DNA from: Oscillospiraceae bacterium
GTDB taxonomy: Bacteria > Bacillota > Clostridia > Oscillospirales > Ruminococcaceae
Assembly: GCA_900765125.1 (NCBI GenBank)
Contig: CAAFQL010000008.1
Coordinates: 1-7,103 of the forward strand
Length of the DNA stretch: 7,103 nt
Direction: 5' to 3'
Made by a program: the position numbers and the translations under genes
Part shown: positions 5,674-7,103 of the stretch, piece by piece
Numbering within the stretch: position 1 is the stretch's first letter
How the letters are laid out: each line of letters begins with the position of its first letter
Notes under the pieces: model-generated
Database searches by the model: none
Told to the model about the DNA's origin: nothing
Seen by the model: the letters and a program-made list of their open reading frames with translations, nothing else

Positions 5674-7053
5674 ATGGAAAAATTGAATCTTACAGAAATC
5701 GCAAATGCTCTTGGAACAAATGCTCCAATAGAAGCTGAAATAACAGAAATATGTACTGATACAAGAAATTTGCCTGAGGGTTGCCTTTTTCTGGCGCTTA
5801 AAGGCACTCATTTTGACGGTCATGCATTTGCTAAACGTGCTGTTGAAAGCGGTGCTGCGGCAGTTGTTACCGAATATGAAATAGATGGCTGTCCCTGTCT
5901 GGTAGTTCCTGATACACGCCGTGCTCTATTGCAGATAGCTGCATATTACAGAAGTAAATTTTCACCTGTTTTAGTAGGTGTTACAGGAAGCGTCGGAAAG
6001 ACCACATCCAAGGAAATGATAGCATTGGTGCTTTCTTCCGCTTATAATACTCTTAAAACACAGGGAAATCTTAATAATGAAATAGGACTTCCAAAGACAC
6101 TTTTAGAGCTTGGCTCACATCATGAAGCTGCTGTTATAGAAATGGGTATGTCTGATTTTGGTGAAATTCACCGCCTTAGCTGTACAACGCAGCCTACTAT
6201 AGGCGTTATTACAAATATAGGCTTTTCTCATATCGAAAATCTTAAGTCACAGGAGGGTATCTTGCAGGCAAAGCTTGAGATACTTGACGGCATGGCTGAA
6301 GATGCTCCGCTTGTTGTAAGCGGTGATGATCCTTTTCTTGAACCTCTTAAAAATAAGCTTAAGCGTCCTGTTTATACATATGGAATTGAAAATGAAAACG
6401 CAGATGTACGTGCTGTGGATATTGTTGCCGAGGACAGCAGCACATCCTTTACCATTGTTGATAAGGGTGAGAACACCTGCCGTGTTGCTCTTCCTTGTGT
6501 GGGACTTCATAATGTTCTTGATGCACTGGGTGCATACTGTGCAGGACGTCTTGCAAATATTGAGCCTGAAAAGATCGCAAAGGCTCTGGAAAATTATAAA
6601 ACAGTAGGCTTTAGACAGAATATAGAGCAGCATGGAACATATACTCTTATTGTAGATTGTTATAATGCAAGCCCTGATTCTATGAAAGCAGCTCTTCACG
6701 TTCTGAGAGAAATGAAGTCATCAGGCAGGAAAGCTGCTGTTCTTGGCGATATGCTTGAGCTTGGTGATCTTTCAAGAAAACTTCATGAAATAGTGGGAAA
6801 TATGACTCTTACAAGTGGTGCCGATCAGATATTCTGCTATGGTGCGCAGGCAAAATATATTGCAGAGAAAGCTGCTGAATGCGGTGCGTCTGTATTCCAT
6901 ACGGAGGATAAGACAGAACTTTGCAGTGCTATACGTGCTTATCTCAGACCCGGTGACCTTATTCTTTTCAAGGCAAGCCGTGGTATGCATCTTGAGGATT
7001 GCATAAAGGAAATATTTAGACAGGAGGATGAGCAGAATGCCGTTCTGGATTGA
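5674..7053 (+). CDS. murF: UDP-N-acetylmuramoyl-tripeptide--D-alanyl-D-alanine ligase (MurF)
   Basis: Cytoplasmic ATP-dependent ligase adding D-Ala-D-Ala to the UDP-MurNAc-tripeptide, the last cytoplasmic stem-peptide step. The product is 459 residues, a usual MurF length. Motifs in order: N-terminal domain with DTRNLPEG and KGTHFDGH (paralogous to the same region of the adjacent MurE); ATP loop GVTGSVGKTT (102-111); GNLNNEIGLP (131-140), a MurF hallmark; VIEMGMSDFGEI (154-165); DCYNASPDSM (328-337); LGDMLELG (357-364); and FKASRGMHLE near the C terminus. ATG 5674 is preceded by AGGGG at 5657-5661, a rather long 12-base spacing, so coupling to murE translation is plausible. Its last 17 bases overlap the next gene. 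Confidence 0.97.
   Translation: MEKLNLTEIANALGTNAPIEAEITEICTDTRNLPEGCLFLALKGTHFDGHAFAKRAVESGAAAVVTEYEIDGCPCLVVPDTRRALLQIAAYYRSKFSPVLVGVTGSVGKTTSKEMIALVLSSAYNTLKTQGNLNNEIGLPKTLLELGSHHEAAVIEMGMSDFGEIHRLSCTTQPTIGVITNIGFSHIENLKSQEGILQAKLEILDGMAEDAPLVVSGDDPFLEPLKNKLKRPVYTYGIENENADVRAVDIVAEDSSTSFTIVDKGENTCRVALPCVGLHNVLDALGAYCAGRLANIEPEKIAKALENYKTVGFRQNIEQHGTYTLIVDCYNASPDSMKAALHVLREMKSSGRKAAVLGDMLELGDLSRKLHEIVGNMTLTSGADQIFCYGAQAKYIAEKAAECGASVFHTEDKTELCSAIRAYLRPGDLILFKASRGMHLEDCIKEIFRQEDEQNAVLD
7022..7027 (+). promoter_or_regulatory. Ribosome binding site of mraY inside murF
   Basis: A perfect AGGAGG lies 9 bases before ATG 7037. A second in-frame ATG at 7028 directly abuts this site and is too close to be used, so 7037 is the better start. 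Confidence 0.8.
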
Positions 7054-7103
7054 GATCATTGCAGGACTTGTTTCATTTGCTGTTGCAGCTTTAGGTGGAA
7101 AAA
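7037..7103 (+). CDS. mraY: Start of phospho-N-acetylmuramoyl-pentapeptide-transferase (MraY), 3'-truncated
   Basis: Only 22 codons are visible, beginning MPFWIEIIAGLVSFAVAALG, a hydrophobic stretch that fits the first membrane helix of a polytopic protein. MraY transfers phospho-MurNAc-pentapeptide from UDP to undecaprenyl phosphate, making lipid I at the inner membrane face. The call rests on three things: position directly after murF (the usual dcw neighbour), a perfect AGGAGG ribosome binding site, and the N-terminal membrane helix. The open frame runs off the window end. It overlaps murF by 17 bases in another frame, which suggests translational coupling. The catalytic aspartates are not visible, so another membrane protein of the cluster such as FtsW remains possible. 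Confidence 0.75.
   Translation, partial: MPFWIEIIAGLVSFAVAALGGK

Overview
The window is a slice of a division and cell wall (dcw) gene cluster, all on the plus strand, in the order rsmH (5'-truncated) - ftsL - class B penicillin-binding protein with PASTA domains - murE - murF - mraY (only its first codons). This order, strong AGGAG-type ribosome binding sites, the PASTA-tailed PBP, a MurE of the meso-diaminopimelate type and an A/T-leaning base composition point to a Clostridia-type Firmicute. A Ruminococcus-like (Oscillospiraceae) origin is my best guess, but only a guess. No mobile element, CRISPR array, tRNA or rRNA is visible.

Region by region: 1-801 is the C-terminal 266 codons of the 16S rRNA methyltransferase RsmH. 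810-1289 is a small single-pass division protein of the FtsL/DivIC type, translationally close to rsmH. 1290-1692 is a 403-base stretch without a convincing gene. It is packed with seven successive inverted repeats, the last resembling an intrinsic terminator. This is the least ordinary part of the window and could be a structured RNA leader of the PBP gene or a stand-alone RNA. 1693-4044 encodes the septal transpeptidase. 4045-4206 holds a good intrinsic terminator followed by a promoter candidate. 4207-5649 (murE), 5674-7053 (murF) and 7037 onward (mraY) form a tight unit.

How they work together: MurE adds the third residue (predicted meso-DAP) to UDP-MurNAc-L-Ala-D-Glu. MurF adds D-Ala-D-Ala. 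MraY moves the finished phospho-MurNAc-pentapeptide to undecaprenyl phosphate. The PBP cross-links the final polymer at the septum, where the FtsL-like protein helps assemble and activate the division machinery. RsmH methylates 16S rRNA and is a usual first gene of the cluster.

The protein-coding part is conventional. The points worth a second look are the two non-coding gaps, which appear to split the cluster into three transcription units, and the dense RNA-like structure ahead of the PBP gene.
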